Origin: Cercophora sp. LCS_1
Lineage: Eukaryota; Ascomycota; Sordariomycetes; Sordariales; Lasiosphaeriaceae
Reading direction: 5' to 3'
DNA length: 64,000 nucleotides
NCBI GenBank assembly: GCA_036250225.1
Contig: JAPZLL010000001.1
Location: 868,001-932,000 of the forward strand
Shown here: positions 42,560-52,975 of the stretch, one piece after another
Layout of the letters: each line of letters begins with the position of its first letter
Numbering within the stretch: the first letter of the stretch is position 1
Translations under genes and position numbers: made by a program
The notes under the pieces: generated by a model
Database searches by the model: none
Seen by the model: only the letters and a program-made list of their open reading frames with translations
What the model was told of the DNA's origin: nothing

Positions 42560-44584
42560 ATGGCCAAGAAAAGAAAGGCCTCCCGCAAATCGGAGCCGAC
42601 AGGGCCCCGCGACATTGACGCCAAAGACGCCCGTCTCACCATCAAAACCTACCAAGACGTAGCGAACTCCGAAGACGAATACTATGCCGAGAAAGACCGA
42701 ATTGATTTCGACTCGGACGATGATGGTGGCGGTGGTGGCCGACGGTCCAAGAAGAGAAAGAGACAGCAAAAGGAGGAGGAGTTCCTAGAGGCTTCGGATG
42801 AGGAGATCTTGGCAGATGACGATTCTGAAGAAGACGAAGGCGAAGACGAAGACGAAGATGTAGAGGAAGTCCCGAAAAAGAAGAAAAAGGGTGGGAAAAA
42901 GGCGGCCGATCTCCCGGATGACGAGGACGAGGCGCTTGTGGGTGATGAGGAGGAGGGTGATGAAGGGTGGTGGGGATCTGAGAGGAAGGAGTATTATAAT
43001 GCTGATGCGATTGAGACTGAGGCTGATGCTTTGGTATGTTGGTTGCTTCTGTTACATGGTTGAGGGTATGCTGACGGTTATACAGGAAGAAGAAGCCGAG
43101 GCGCGCAGGTTGCAGGCGAAGAAGCTTGCCAAGATGCAGGAGGCTGATTTCGCTTTTGATGAGGCTGATTGGTCTGCGCCAAAAGAGCAAGCCGGGGATG
43201 ATGAGGAGGTTGTTGTGGAGGTGTTGAACGAGGTGGAGATCACCGAGGACATGAGCCCAGAGGAGCGATACAGGATATTGCAGGCGCGTTATCCCGAGTT
43301 TGACTACCTGGTGGATGAGTTCAGGGACTTGCGACCGCTTCTCGAGACGGCACAGAAGGAGGCCGAGGGGAAGCCGGCAAAGTCGCTCGAGGTGGTCAAG
43401 TCGTGGATTCTCGGGTGCTATGTTGCCTCGTTGGCAAGTTACTTTGGCATTCTTACATCGCCAGCAAGGGATGGTGCTGAGTCGACCAAGACACTGAGTC
43501 CCTCGGAACTCAGGGAGCACGAGGTCATGGAGACGCTGATGAGGTGTCGGGAGGCTTGGTTGAAGGTCGAGTCGTTGCGATCAACCTCTACTGTCGCCGT
43601 GTCGGATTCCGGCATGCTCTCACCCCCTGAAGAGGACGAGGACGTGGACATGTCGGATGACATGGTTCCAACACCAAAGAAGGCGAAGAAGCTTTCCAAG
43701 GCTGAACGCAAGGCTCTGGAGAAGAAGAAGGCCGACAAAGCTAGGAAAGCCCAGGCGCTTGAGGAGTCACTGGCCAACATGTCGGCGCTCCTCAAGAGCA
43801 CCAAGGCGGCTGGCAAGTCAGAGAGCGCAAAGGTCAGATTTGAAGAAGACGAAGACAACCGCTCCGACTTTGGTGACGAGGAGGCCCTTGATGCTCGCAC
43901 AGCCGAGGACAAGGCTCGGCGGAAGAAAAGTCTCAAGTTCTACACTTCGCAGATCGTCCAGAAGGCTAGCAAACGCGCTGGTGCTGGTCGCGATGCTGGC
44001 GGTGACATGGATATTCCGTACCGCGAGCGACTGGTAAGCTACCCCTTTTCTACATGTTACCTGACTCGAATGGTGCCTAGCTAACTTTTTACCAGCGGGA
44101 TCGGGCGGCCCGCCTCAATGCCGAGGCTGAGAAGCGCGGCAAGAAGAACAGCAAGCTTGGAGCAGATCTTGGAGGCGACGACGACAGCGACGCAGAGGCG
44201 GCTGTGGCCAACCAGGTGCGCGGGGACGAGGACGAATACTACGACATGGTGGCGCACAAGGCGCAGCAGAAGAAGGAGGACAAGGCTGCGCGGTTCGAGG
44301 CGGTTGCGGCGGCGCGCAAGGGCGAGAGGGTGGTGGAGGCGGCCGAGCTGGGGCCGGACGGCAAACGGCAGATCACGTACCAGATCCAGAAGAACAAGGG
44401 GCTGGCGCCGAAGCGCAAGAAGGAGGTGCGCAACCCGCGCGTCAAGAAGCGCATGAAGTTCGAGGAGAAGCAGAAGAAGCTCAAGACGGTCAAGGCCGTC
44501 TTCAAGGGTGGCGAGGGTCGTGGTGGGTACCAGGGAGAGCTGTCGGGCATCAAGACGGGGCTGGTCAAGAGCACCAAGCTGTAG
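42560..44584 (+). CDS. SAS10: SSU processome protein SAS10/UTP3
   Basis: Three exons, 42560-43033, 43086-44033 and 44096-44584, give 636 residues. Sas10/Utp3 is a U3 snoRNP-linked component of the small-subunit processome for 18S rRNA maturation in the nucleolus. Seen: a basic start (MAKKRKASRKS), long acidic and Lys-rich stretches in the first ~150 residues, a Sas10/Utp3/C1D-type helical domain at about 220-290 (EERYRILQARYPEFDYLVDE, KSLEVVKSWILGCYVASLAS), a Lys/Glu-rich middle, and the diagnostic Sas10 C-terminal domain ending RNPRVKKRMKFEEKQKKLKT and GGYQGELSGIKTGLVKSTKL. Introns 43034-43085 (52 bp, donor GTATGT, GCTGAC branch) and 44034-44095 (62 bp, donor GTAAGC, CTAAC branch) are phase 0. 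I chose the start at 42560 because the family begins with this basic motif. It is tandem with the PQ-loop gene, 362 bp downstream. Confidence 0.93.
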
Positions 44585-44946
44585 ATTTTCTGTCCATGTC
44601 AATAGAATCCCTCCCTGCCAGTCACATGATGTTGCCTGTTTTGGTCAGTTTAGTGGCGAACCTGCCGTCTCCGTTTCGGGGTCCCCGCAAATCCCGTTCC
44701 CCAGAATTTGGAACCGGGGGAAACTAGAGTCAGAGGCTGCAGGTAGAATGATGCAACAAACCTTTTTTTTTTTTTTTTTCCTCCCCAGCCGTTTTACATT
44801 TTCACGCCATTGACAAAACCTGTTCCGGTCACCAATTCTTTTTTTGTTTTATCAGGAACCATTCGTTTACAACAAACACAACAATCGCTTAAACAACCCA
44901 CACTTTATTGTATCTCCAAAAGAACAATTACACTGGACCGGCCACG
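44585..44946. promoter_or_regulatory. Intergenic region with T17 run, promoter of the PQ-loop gene
   Basis: 362 bp between tandem genes. A T17 homopolymer lies at 44763-44779. The sequence before the next ATG is A- and C-rich (AACAACAATCGC, ACAACCCACAC style), typical of a fungal leader. No gene was seen. Confidence 0.55.
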
Positions 44947-46011
44947 ATGGCCCCCCCGATCGCCCAAATCCCGCTCGATATCGCCGCCATATCCGGCATC
45001 TGCGGCTCCATCAGCATCGCCTGCTGGGTCGTCGTGTTCTCGCCACAAATTATTGAAAATTTCCGTCGCTCCTCAGCAGATGGTCTCTCCATCCAGTTCA
45101 TCATCGTCTGGCTGCTCGGCGATGTATTCAACATTCTCGGCGCCGTTATGCAAGGCGTTTTGCCGACCATGGTGATTTTGGCGATTTATTACACCATTGC
45201 CGACGTGGTGCTTCTCGCGCAGTGTTTTTACTATAGGGGGTTTACGTTGAGCGATGAGCCTGTCAAACCGGCACGCCAGAGCCGGGAGGGGGCCGGAGTG
45301 GATGAACGGACGGCTTTGATCGACGACAGGGAGAGGGAGAGGGAGAGGGAGAGGGAGGGGCATCGACATGGAAGTGAGGACTGGACGCATCTAAGTCCCG
45401 CTGTGCCCATGGTTGTTGATGAGCCGCCGCCTCCCCCGACAAAGACGCAGGTTGTGGTGTTGAATGGATTGGCGATTGTCATGGTTTGCGCGGCTGGAGT
45501 GGCGGGGTGGTGGTTGAGTCGGGAGTATGGAGCTGGATCAAGTGACAAACAAAGGGAGAGCTTGGAAATGGACTTCTGGGGCCAGGTGTTTGGGTGGTTG
45601 TGTGCCGTGCTGTATCTGGGCAGCAGGCTGCCGCAGCTGTTGCTGAATTGGAGAAGGAAGTCGACCGAGGGCGTGTCGATGCTGTTTTTCATGTTTGCGT
45701 GTTTGGGGAATCTGACGTACGTCTTGTCCATTTTGGCGTTCGAGCCAGAGTGCGATGGTGACCCGTGTCGCGAGGGAGAGGCGGCGGCGGTGTATTGGAG
45801 GTATATACTGGTCAATTTGTCGTGGTTGGCTGGGAGTGCGGGGACCTTGGGGTTGGACTTTGCGATTTTTGCTCAGTTCTTTTTGTACAGCAAGGGGGAC
45901 GAGGAGGACAGTGAGAGCGAGGGGAGTGCGTCGGGGGATGAGGAGAGTGTGGATGATAGGGTGCATGATCAGAGGCCGTTGTTGCAGGGGAATCAGTCGG
46001 GTTTTGTTTAG
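44947..46011 (+). CDS. PQ-loop repeat transporter, YPQ/RTC2 type
   Basis: Single exon, 354 residues, about seven membrane segments. The closest recognised relatives are vacuolar cationic amino-acid transporters (Ypq1-3/Rtc2) and the lysosomal PQLC2. First PQ-loop: CWVVVFSPQIIENFRRSSAD and GLSIQFIIVWLLGDVFNILG (about 20-70). Second PQ-loop: GSRLPQLLLNWRRKSTEGVS with MLFFMFACLGNLTYVLSI (about 220-262). Between them is a polar loop with a Glu-Arg dipeptide run (DDREREREREREGHRH) encoded by GAGAGG repeats at about 45328-45358. The C-terminus is acidic and Ser-rich, then polar. The start at 44947 gives the family-like MAPPIAQIPLDIAAISG; a frame extension to 44908 adds 13 residues with no support. 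It converges with the MFS gene, 91 bp between stops. Confidence 0.88.
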   Translation: MAPPIAQIPLDIAAISGICGSISIACWVVVFSPQIIENFRRSSADGLSIQFIIVWLLGDVFNILGAVMQGVLPTMVILAIYYTIADVVLLAQCFYYRGFTLSDEPVKPARQSREGAGVDERTALIDDREREREREREGHRHGSEDWTHLSPAVPMVVDEPPPPPTKTQVVVLNGLAIVMVCAAGVAGWWLSREYGAGSSDKQRESLEMDFWGQVFGWLCAVLYLGSRLPQLLLNWRRKSTEGVSMLFFMFACLGNLTYVLSILAFEPECDGDPCREGEAAAVYWRYILVNLSWLAGSAGTLGLDFAIFAQFFLYSKGDEEDSESEGSASGDEESVDDRVHDQRPLLQGNQSGFV

Positions 46012-46102
46012 TGCACACATAACACGGGTCATGTAAAAGGGGTTCGGAAAAGGGGAAATACACAACAGCTGCATTGTGTCTGCAACGCAAATGTCACCAG
46101 CA

Positions 46103-47545
46103 TTACAACCATCCCAACCGCTTCCAGAGAAAACTCCCTCCTCCAACCAAGGCCGTCGCCCCAGTAAACGCGATCAAGCTCCCATACCCGCTGCCATATC
46201 CAGAATACGCCTCTCCCCGCCACGGATACCCCTTGACCAGCGCCTCACTCAACGGTCCAGAAACCACATTCCCAACTCCCCGCCCCGCCGCCAAAAACGC
46301 AAACACCATACTCGGATCCGCCCTTCTCTCTTCGTCTCTAGCCGTAATCTCCCTCATGATCCCCGGCCACGCCGACGTAAAACTGCCCGCAAAAAGCCCA
46401 TAGACAACCGCAAAAAGATACAAGACTGCCAAGTTGGCCGCAAACCCCCACAGCAGAAAGCATCCCACCGTCGCTCCGGCCGTCGAAAGCAGGATGCAAA
46501 CCGTCACATCCAGCCGATCAATCAGCCCGCCCATGGCCACACACCCAAACACACTCGCCACATTCAACAGCAACACACTCAGCGCGCTCTGCAACGCATC
46601 CCGCCCCAAAACGGCGCTCGCATAGCTAGGCAGATAAATCCCGGGCAGGAAAAAACCCATTGCCTCCACGATGTTGAAAACCTGATACTTCCAGAACCGT
46701 TTGTCGAGTAAAAACCGCAACCCCAATCTCCTTCCATTTCCACTGCCACTCCCAGAAGGCGAAAAGGGAACCCGCGGTTTAACAAACCAAACCAACGGCA
46801 CCGACGCCGCAAACACCAACCCCCCCAATACTCTCAATGTAAACACATACCCATACCTCCCTAACAAACCCTCCAACGCCAACGGAAAGACAACACCCGC
46901 CAGTCCGGTGCCGCTCCACATGACGCCGTACGCCAACCCCTTTTTTGTAACGAACCATTCATCCAGGTAAACAATGCACGGCGAGTAGACCAAACTGCCG
47001 CCGATGGCGTACAACACGCCTTGGGTGGCGATTAATTGCGTGACCGTTGTTGCGAAGGATGAGAGGGATAACGACAAGCACATGGTGAGGAGGCCGAAGA
47101 GGGGCGACCACCGGCCGAGTCGGGGATAGCGTTGGAGAGCGTACATGATGAGCGGAGCGGAGATGTACATGATGCCCATGGCCGATGTGCCGATGATGGG
47201 GATGTTGGGGTGGCCGGCAAAGGGCGGGTGGGCCGCGTAGTGGGACTGGAAGACGCCGAAGGAGAAGGGGAAGCCCCAGACGAGGAACTCGATTGTGAAG
47301 CAGGCGGCGAGGAAGAGGTAGGCTTGGAGGCCGTGGTCGACGGGGGGCAGGAGGGAGAATGAATGGCGTTCATTTCGTTCCGAGGTGTTGGGGGTGGGTG
47401 AGGGGGCGGCGGCGTCAGGAGGAGCTGTGGCATTGGGAATCATTTGAGCGTCGGCGAGGGGGTTGGTGAGGGAGGAATTGGCTAACGGTGGAGAGCCAGA
47501 TTCGAGGTGGGTGGGTTGGAGTTCGATCGTCGTTGTAGTTGACAT
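46103..47545 (-). CDS. MFS transporter, monocarboxylate (MCT/SLC16)-like
   Basis: Single exon on the minus strand, 480 residues, with about 12 membrane segments after a ~60-residue Ser/Pro/Thr-rich cytosolic start. The opening segment AYLFLAACFTIEFLVWGFPF then SFGVFQSHY matches fungal monocarboxylate-permease-like MFS proteins, as does the DEWFVTKKGLAYGVMWSGTG motif near 165 and the GGLIDRLDV loop. A C-terminal GRGVGNVVSGPLSEALV segment is also family-like. The substrate cannot be told from sequence. I chose the ATG at 47545; the frame is open to 47722, but the extension (with many Cys and Arg) looks untranslated. It converges with the PQ-loop gene. Confidence 0.85.
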   Translation of the reverse strand: MSTTTTIELQPTHLESGSPPLANSSLTNPLADAQMIPNATAPPDAAAPSPTPNTSERNERHSFSLLPPVDHGLQAYLFLAACFTIEFLVWGFPFSFGVFQSHYAAHPPFAGHPNIPIIGTSAMGIMYISAPLIMYALQRYPRLGRWSPLFGLLTMCLSLSLSSFATTVTQLIATQGVLYAIGGSLVYSPCIVYLDEWFVTKKGLAYGVMWSGTGLAGVVFPLALEGLLGRYGYVFTLRVLGGLVFAASVPLVWFVKPRVPFSPSGSGSGNGRRLGLRFLLDKRFWKYQVFNIVEAMGFFLPGIYLPSYASAVLGRDALQSALSVLLLNVASVFGCVAMGGLIDRLDVTVCILLSTAGATVGCFLLWGFAANLAVLYLFAVVYGLFAGSFTSAWPGIMREITARDEERRADPSMVFAFLAAGRGVGNVVSGPLSEALVKGYPWRGEAYSGYGSGYGSLIAFTGATALVGGGSFLWKRLGWL

Positions 47546-47980
47546 TTTGATGTTGATCTCATAAAAGTTACTTGACCGTATGATGGTTGCCAACTGACTG
47601 GAGGATTGAAAGAGTCGACCTGTTGACACACCCCACTTAGACACCTCGCGGGATCGACAAGTCCCCACCATTGGACGCCTTGTGGTCGACATCGGGCAAC
47701 ATCCAACTTCGCATTCCGACATGCATTGTAGACCGCTGCATCGGGTTCAGCTCCGACAACCAAGCAACCTTGGCTGCATTCGCTGGATCCTTATTTTCCA
47801 AGTTCCGACCTGTCGCTCAGTCACTTATCACATCATCAACCCACCATTCATAACAAAATAAACGTTTCCTTGGGCTGGTATATACAAACACCCATCCCCC
47901 TTTTCCTGTCCAAAACTACCTTGGGTGCGTAACCCGCTGGCTTCCTGGCCCAACGACTTTTTACAGACACCGACAAAAAC
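47546..47980. promoter_or_regulatory. MFS transporter promoter / GPI13 3' region
   Basis: 435 bp between the MFS start and the GPI13 stop, both on the minus strand. It holds the MFS promoter and the GPI13 3' UTR. Nothing else was seen. Confidence 0.5.
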
Positions 47981-50900
47981 TCACTCCGCCCACCCAAAAA
48001 CATCCCCAATAGCCACCGTGTTGATCCTCGTCCCCGCCAGCGCCACCACAATCCCAACAACATCCACCACAATCAACACAACACTAGCCAGCATAAACCT
48101 CGGCATAAACACCCGATACAGCATCAAATGCCTCCTCAAATGCCCCGCCCAAGCCATCGTCGCGAGCGCCTCAACAGCAAAATACGCCACAAACACGCCC
48201 AGCGCCCGACCAACAGCCTCCAACAGACCCTTCTTCTTGGGCCCCGTCTTCCACAGCACCAGCAACGGTACCGCCGCCGTCGCCACAATCTGGCCCGCGA
48301 ACGTGTTGAACGCCACGGCGAGCGGGCTCCACGGGTACCGGATCGTAAACAGCGGGATGAAGGCGCTGTCCCACTGGATGCTGCTCAGCGCCGCCTGGTG
48401 GCCTGTTTTGAAGAAATGGAACGCCCCCAGGAGGGCGAGCACGGTTGGTCCGATAGATGACGTGGCGAGCGAGTTGAGGTCTAGGATCTCGACTAGCGAC
48501 AGGATCTGCCAGAATAGGATGCCTAGTGCGCCGCCGCCCATGGGTTTGGAGAGCAAGAAACAGGCGGCGAGGATGTTGACGGGCAAGAAGAGGTAGCGCG
48601 CACCGTGGGCGTTGCCGTAGCCGAGGATGGCGATTTGCGCCTTGTTGGGCTGCTTGGGTGTTGCTGTTGTGATGATGGACACCGACGGAGGAGCCCAGAT
48701 GAAGGCTGTTGTGCCGGCGACCAGGAAGCTACCAAGGATAATTTGGGCGAGGTAGACCGAGATATTCTTGAGTGTTTTGTCAGGAAGTGACGAGAACCAG
48801 TTGCCGTTGTCGGCTGCATCCAGGACCCAGTAGAGTGCCGAGAAGAAGAGGCCGGCGCGGAAGGCGTAGTTGATCCAGGCTGGCGCGAGGCCTTCGTAGG
48901 AGCGGGTTGGTACGAGGTATGCCTTGATCATGGATGGGAGGACAAGGAAGACAAGAAACGGGATGACGAGCTGCCAGGGGGCCGACGTTGATGACGTTGC
49001 TGAGGCGTAGTAGGTCGAGGTGCAGTATGGCATCTGCTCCTCACGGCAGAGCTTGGAGAGGGAAGCAACGCGACCAAGGACAACAAAGAGGACCGAGTGG
49101 TAGATGCTCATGTAGCGGTCTGCGAGCGAAGGAAGTCGGAACGCTGAGAGAGCGCTGACAACTCCAAACGTGGTGAGAAAAAAGAGCAAGATCGAGTCCT
49201 CCCAGATGGTGTACGAGTTGGACGCAAAGCCGATCGACTGGCTGAGGGTGAAAACAACAGCCATCCAGCCCCAGATCGTCTTGGGCAACAGGTTGGTGAT
49301 GGTCTCGGTTGACTCATACAGCGTTACAGCCACGGTTGCGATGCTCGTGAGCGCCGCGAAGCCAGCGCCGCGATACCAATCGCCAACCCCGGAAACGTAC
49401 GATTGGAGGGCGCCACCCAAAAAAACAGGGAGGGCTCCAAACATGGCCGCCGCCACTAGGTCCTTCTCTCTGTGATCCGCCGCATCAACTTCAGCCTTTG
49501 CTCCCATCATCTGCAGCGTCTTCTCTGCGATGTCCAGTTCTGTGTCTTCTACGGCCGTCTCGTCGTCTGCGCCCTTGGTAATGTAGACCAGCAGAGTAAC
49601 CACCCCAGATGCCATGATGGAAATCCCAACAAGCATGTTCTTGAGGTTGAACCGAGCCCAAAGACTCTTGCAGTACTTGAGCGTCTCTTCCTGATACACG
49701 GCAAAGGCGGAATAAACAGGAGCCCAGTCAGGCCTCTTCTGCGCCGCCGTCTTGATGAGGAGAGCCTCGGACTTGTCCCAAAATTCAGAAGGCGACCCGG
49801 GTGTTGCTGTTTGCTCAATCCCGCGAGCCGCAAAGTACGAAGCCTGGTACCGTCGGATGCCGGCTGCCGTGGTCCTCTCAGCGGCAGCCAGGTTGTCCCA
49901 GGCGTTGCCCTTGGGACCGGCAAACGCCTCCTCGATTGGCCGCCCGAGGTTGTTGTACGGAATTGGTATACCCAGCAGCAGAGCCAGGGTGGGGACGAGG
50001 TCAATCTGGTTGACAGGCCGTGTCTTTGCGTCGGCGGGAGGTGTGACAAACTCGGGCTTAGTCCTGCCAAACGCCGGCCTGGAGGAGTACATCCACAAGG
50101 CCGATTCCACCTCATCATCGCTCTCTCCCCCGTGGTCTCCCTTGCCGTCCATGCCGTGGTCGCCCATGACAATCAGGAGCGTATCATCGTCAATCGTCTT
50201 TGCCAGATCATGCACAAACGTGTCCATCTGACGCAGCTTCTTGGTCATCTCCGCGTGGTCGGGGCCATAACGATGGCCGGCGTGGTCCACGCCAAGACAG
50301 TGTCCAATGAGCAGATCCCACTCTGTCTTCTTGTTCATCAGGGGGAAGATGTGCTCCATCACGCCGTTGTCCACAGTGTGCAAGTCCCAGACGTTGAAGC
50401 TGTCGTAAGGCCGGCTCAGGTTTCCCTCAAAGTATCCGGGAAACAGCGAGTCCCACGTATCGTCGCCCAGATGCACAATGCGCCGTCCCGCATTGCGCAG
50501 CTGCATCAGCAGGTTATCCTCCTCGATCGCCGTGCCCGAGAAGCTGCTCCCCACGTCGACAAAAGTGGGGAGCGTGCCCGTCGTCAGCCCCTTGAGCCTC
50601 TGCAGCGTCGATGTCGGCGGATCCGCAATAAAGGGGCGCAAAAAAGCGTTTTGCGGCGATCGGGCAGCCGTCTCGTACATGAACGGGAACGCATCGTGGA
50701 AGGCCGCGCCGTCGCCAACCGGCACCGTAAAGTCGTACCGAAGCGCATCGATCAACACCACAACTGCGCGCTGAAAGCTCCGCGGATGCCAACACCCACC
50801 CTCGGCCGTCCCCTTGCCCTTCCATGCCGGAAGCACTTCGTGTAATGATGCGCCGGCAGCATCAAGCGTGGGCGGCGCGTCGCAGACCGACTTCTCGTCC

Positions 50901-51205
50901 AGCATCAGCCGCGTCAGCAGGAAGCCACTGGTAAAGTAACCGATGCCGACGGCGTGGATGCACAGCATCCAGACCCAAAACCCAACCGTCCATGCCCAGC
51001 GGGTCTCGTAGCTGTTCTTGCGCGACTTCTCCACCGCCGCCCGTTGCCGTTCGCGCAGCGCCGTTCGCTCGTCGTTGGCCTTGGCTGCCGCATCTTCGGC
51101 CTCTTTCACCTTTTTCGCCGCCGCGAATTGGGCAGAGATCGTCTTGTAATCGGGCGTCGGAGGACGGGGCGCCGCCTTGCCCTTGGTCGGGTTGGGCGGT
51201 GGCAT
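47981..51205 (-). CDS. GPI13: GPI ethanolamine phosphate transferase 3 (PIG-O/GPI13)
   Basis: Single exon on the minus strand, 1074 residues. Gpi13 adds ethanolamine phosphate to the third mannose of the GPI precursor in the ER lumen, the residue through which proteins are later attached. Domains: a charged cytosolic tail (about 1-70), first membrane segment (TVGFWVWMLCIHAVGIGYF) leading into TSGFLLTRL, a type I phosphodiesterase/phosphatase-like domain at about 140-450 (VVVLIDALRYDFTVP, PTSTLQRLKGLTTGTLPTFV, GHCLGVDHAGHRYGP, LLIVMGDHGMDGKGDHGGES) and a multi-spanning C-terminal half with about 12-14 hydrophobic segments. The SGFLLTR lead and CWHPRSF...VVVLIDALRYDF separate it from Gpi7/Las21 and Mcd4. 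Length is close to yeast Gpi13 (1017). Metal ligands Asp, Thr and the GDHG/HGGE motifs are intact. A long antisense frame (49472-50845) is a shadow. Confidence 0.93.
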   Translation of the reverse strand: MPPPNPTKGKAAPRPPTPDYKTISAQFAAAKKVKEAEDAAAKANDERTALRERQRAAVEKSRKNSYETRWAWTVGFWVWMLCIHAVGIGYFTSGFLLTRLMLDEKSVCDAPPTLDAAGASLHEVLPAWKGKGTAEGGCWHPRSFQRAVVVLIDALRYDFTVPVGDGAAFHDAFPFMYETAARSPQNAFLRPFIADPPTSTLQRLKGLTTGTLPTFVDVGSSFSGTAIEEDNLLMQLRNAGRRIVHLGDDTWDSLFPGYFEGNLSRPYDSFNVWDLHTVDNGVMEHIFPLMNKKTEWDLLIGHCLGVDHAGHRYGPDHAEMTKKLRQMDTFVHDLAKTIDDDTLLIVMGDHGMDGKGDHGGESDDEVESALWMYSSRPAFGRTKPEFVTPPADAKTRPVNQIDLVPTLALLLGIPIPYNNLGRPIEEAFAGPKGNAWDNLAAAERTTAAGIRRYQASYFAARGIEQTATPGSPSEFWDKSEALLIKTAAQKRPDWAPVYSAFAVYQEETLKYCKSLWARFNLKNMLVGISIMASGVVTLLVYITKGADDETAVEDTELDIAEKTLQMMGAKAEVDAADHREKDLVAAAMFGALPVFLGGALQSYVSGVGDWYRGAGFAALTSIATVAVTLYESTETITNLLPKTIWGWMAVVFTLSQSIGFASNSYTIWEDSILLFFLTTFGVVSALSAFRLPSLADRYMSIYHSVLFVVLGRVASLSKLCREEQMPYCTSTYYASATSSTSAPWQLVIPFLVFLVLPSMIKAYLVPTRSYEGLAPAWINYAFRAGLFFSALYWVLDAADNGNWFSSLPDKTLKNISVYLAQIILGSFLVAGTTAFIWAPPSVSIITTATPKQPNKAQIAILGYGNAHGARYLFLPVNILAACFLLSKPMGGGALGILFWQILSLVEILDLNSLATSSIGPTVLALLGAFHFFKTGHQAALSSIQWDSAFIPLFTIRYPWSPLAVAFNTFAGQIVATAAVPLLVLWKTGPKKKGLLEAVGRALGVFVAYFAVEALATMAWAGHLRRHLMLYRVFMPRFMLASVVLIVVDVVGIVVALAGTRINTVAIGDVFGWAE

Positions 51206-52423
51206 CGTGTCGGGGCTTTCTCTCTTTCTCTCTAAAACGTGAATCTTCGAAGGAGGGACAAGAATGATGAAATAACGCCGTAACCAGGTTCTGGCAAAGG
51301 AGGGACGAGAAGAACAAGAAGAAAAAAATGGAATGTCGATTTCGGCAGATCACGGCTCGACGGCTGCCATTGGGAGTTCAATGAGAATAATGAGAAGCTC
51401 TACGGACGGACAGATGCGCCATTTGGGGGAGGGCTGGGCATTCGGTCGTTTGTCTCGACTACGAAAACACACCTTTTTAACGGGTCGTGTGGTTGAAGCT
51501 CCCCATCCATCTCCACTGCTCCCGGCAGGCAATTCCACGGCTTGTTCTGACCCTAACCCTATGTATAAGAAGGATCGCCCCAGCATCTTCGAATTGCATC
51601 TTTGCATGCAAGCATGTCTCTTAGAAAGGAAGATTTGTCAAGCAGAGAGTCTCGATGGATAGCGAGTTCTTTGCAAACAATATTGTTTTATTCCGCTTGT
51701 GCCGACAAATATTCCGAACCCCGAAGTGTGGACTGGAGCGCGGGAGGTTCGGAAATTTCCCAACAGCAAAGACATGCATAAGAATACCGTCATCACTTGC
51801 TTTACGAGGCCGTCAATGCCGAAGCCGCATGTTTCAACTGGCGATCTCCCTGAGGCTCAAAACCACGTGCCAACATCAACACATTACTAGCAAGGAAACA
51901 AATGCGTCTACCCCTCGACAAGTCGAGCAACACAATAGTAATTATACAATACTAGAATATCGGTATACATCGCACGGCTATGTAATGGTACAGGCTCTGC
52001 CCGACGCCGTTGTCGTCGACGGCTCACCATGTGTTCCTTCGCTTTCCCATATACACTATCCTCCTAAACCGAAATATGTTCCTCGAGATCCCGAGACAAG
52101 TATGCACAGGAGCATTCCCAACGCCCGTGACGTAAATGCCCCGCCGCCTCATCAGCCGCCACCTCTCTCATTTCTTCTTCCCCCGAGCCGCCTTCGTCCC
52201 AAGCTGGCTGCAGCTGGACGCCCACGTATCAATTAAAATTTCCCGTTGTATCGGGCCCGAAAATCAAGTAGCGGCGTTACTGTCGACGTAGGCCCATCAG
52301 GAAACCCACGCCGTTGAAAAAGGTCGTAAGTCGAACTGCCCCAAAACCCTCCCTCCCGCCGGAGCATTCGCTGGCTATAAAATAAGTGGAAAAAGCTGTA
52401 TATAAGCCGGCGAGAAGGTTCGT
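51206..52423. other. Intergenic region, GPI13 promoter
   Basis: 1.2 kb between the GPI13 start and the stop of a minus-strand membrane-protein gene. It holds the GPI13 promoter and that gene's 3' UTR. Plus-strand frames 51333-51662 and 51655-52236 have no domain. A CCCTAACCCTA stretch at 51550-51560 is far too short to be telomeric. No other feature was seen. Confidence 0.5.
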
Positions 52424-52975
52424 TTAGCGGTATTCCTTTTCCTTGAGACCGCCAATCTTGTCGATATCGAGGGCGTAGAACTGTGACTTGCTCTCCTTCT
52501 CGTACGCGGGAAGCTGCTCCTCGTGAAGTGGCTCGAGGCCGACTGTGGTCTCGCCGACGCGCACAATGAAGGCACGTCCGCTTCGAGGTCGGCCTTGCTC
52601 GTCGTGCTCGTCAGGGAATGTGATGTGAATCTGGGGCACATTGTCGGGCGAGTGCGGCGGCGACTGTGGGTTTGCCAGCATCGGCCGCCCGTCCTTCCCG
52701 AACACGATGACGCTTGAGCGCCCGTTGCCTGTCTGGATGGTCAGGCGCTGATGGTTGCCGGTCCGCTTGATGTCACTGTCTTGGTACTGCGGCAGCGCTG
52801 TGGCGGCCAGCTGCTTCTTGATCTTTTGTCTCCGGATGAGCATAAGCATGCTGAATGCGACGAGGCCGAAAAAGACAAGAACGAAGAGCGCGATGAGCAG
52901 GTTGATCATGTAGAAGCCGTGCGGAGCGTCCTCAACCGACTCCATGCGGCGGACGAGGTTCTTGAACGAGTCCAT
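52424..52975 (-). CDS. Conserved-looking single-pass membrane protein of unknown function
   Basis: Single exon on the minus strand, 183 residues. I recognise no named family. Layout: short polar start with MDSFKNLVRRMESVEDAPHG, one strong membrane segment FYMINLLIALFVLVFFGLVA (about 21-47, continuing FSMLMLI), a stop-transfer RRQKIKKQ, and a soluble C-terminal domain of about 130 residues with QSPPHSPDNVPQIHITFPDE, HDEQGRPRSGRAFIVRVGET, and the ending LPAYEKES then FYALDIDKIGGLKEKEYR. LPAY is a PPxY-like motif that arrestin/Rsp5-linked fungal membrane proteins often carry. The clean layout, the absence of low-complexity sequence and the ordered C-terminus argue for a real gene. The first ATG of the frame is used. 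It diverges from the 5.7 kb gene-free region before the PUF gene. Confidence 0.75.
   Translation of the reverse strand: MDSFKNLVRRMESVEDAPHGFYMINLLIALFVLVFFGLVAFSMLMLIRRQKIKKQLAATALPQYQDSDIKRTGNHQRLTIQTGNGRSSVIVFGKDGRPMLANPQSPPHSPDNVPQIHITFPDEHDEQGRPRSGRAFIVRVGETTVGLEPLHEEQLPAYEKESKSQFYALDIDKIGGLKEKEYR

Noticed and set aside
49472..50845. 457-codon plus-strand frame opposite GPI13
   Set aside because: It lies wholly antisense to a clear GPI13 coding sequence. High third-position GC removes stops from the opposite strand. The translation has no domain.
51550..51560. CCCTAACCCTA, telomere-like
   Set aside because: Fewer than two full repeat units, inside an ordinary intergenic region.
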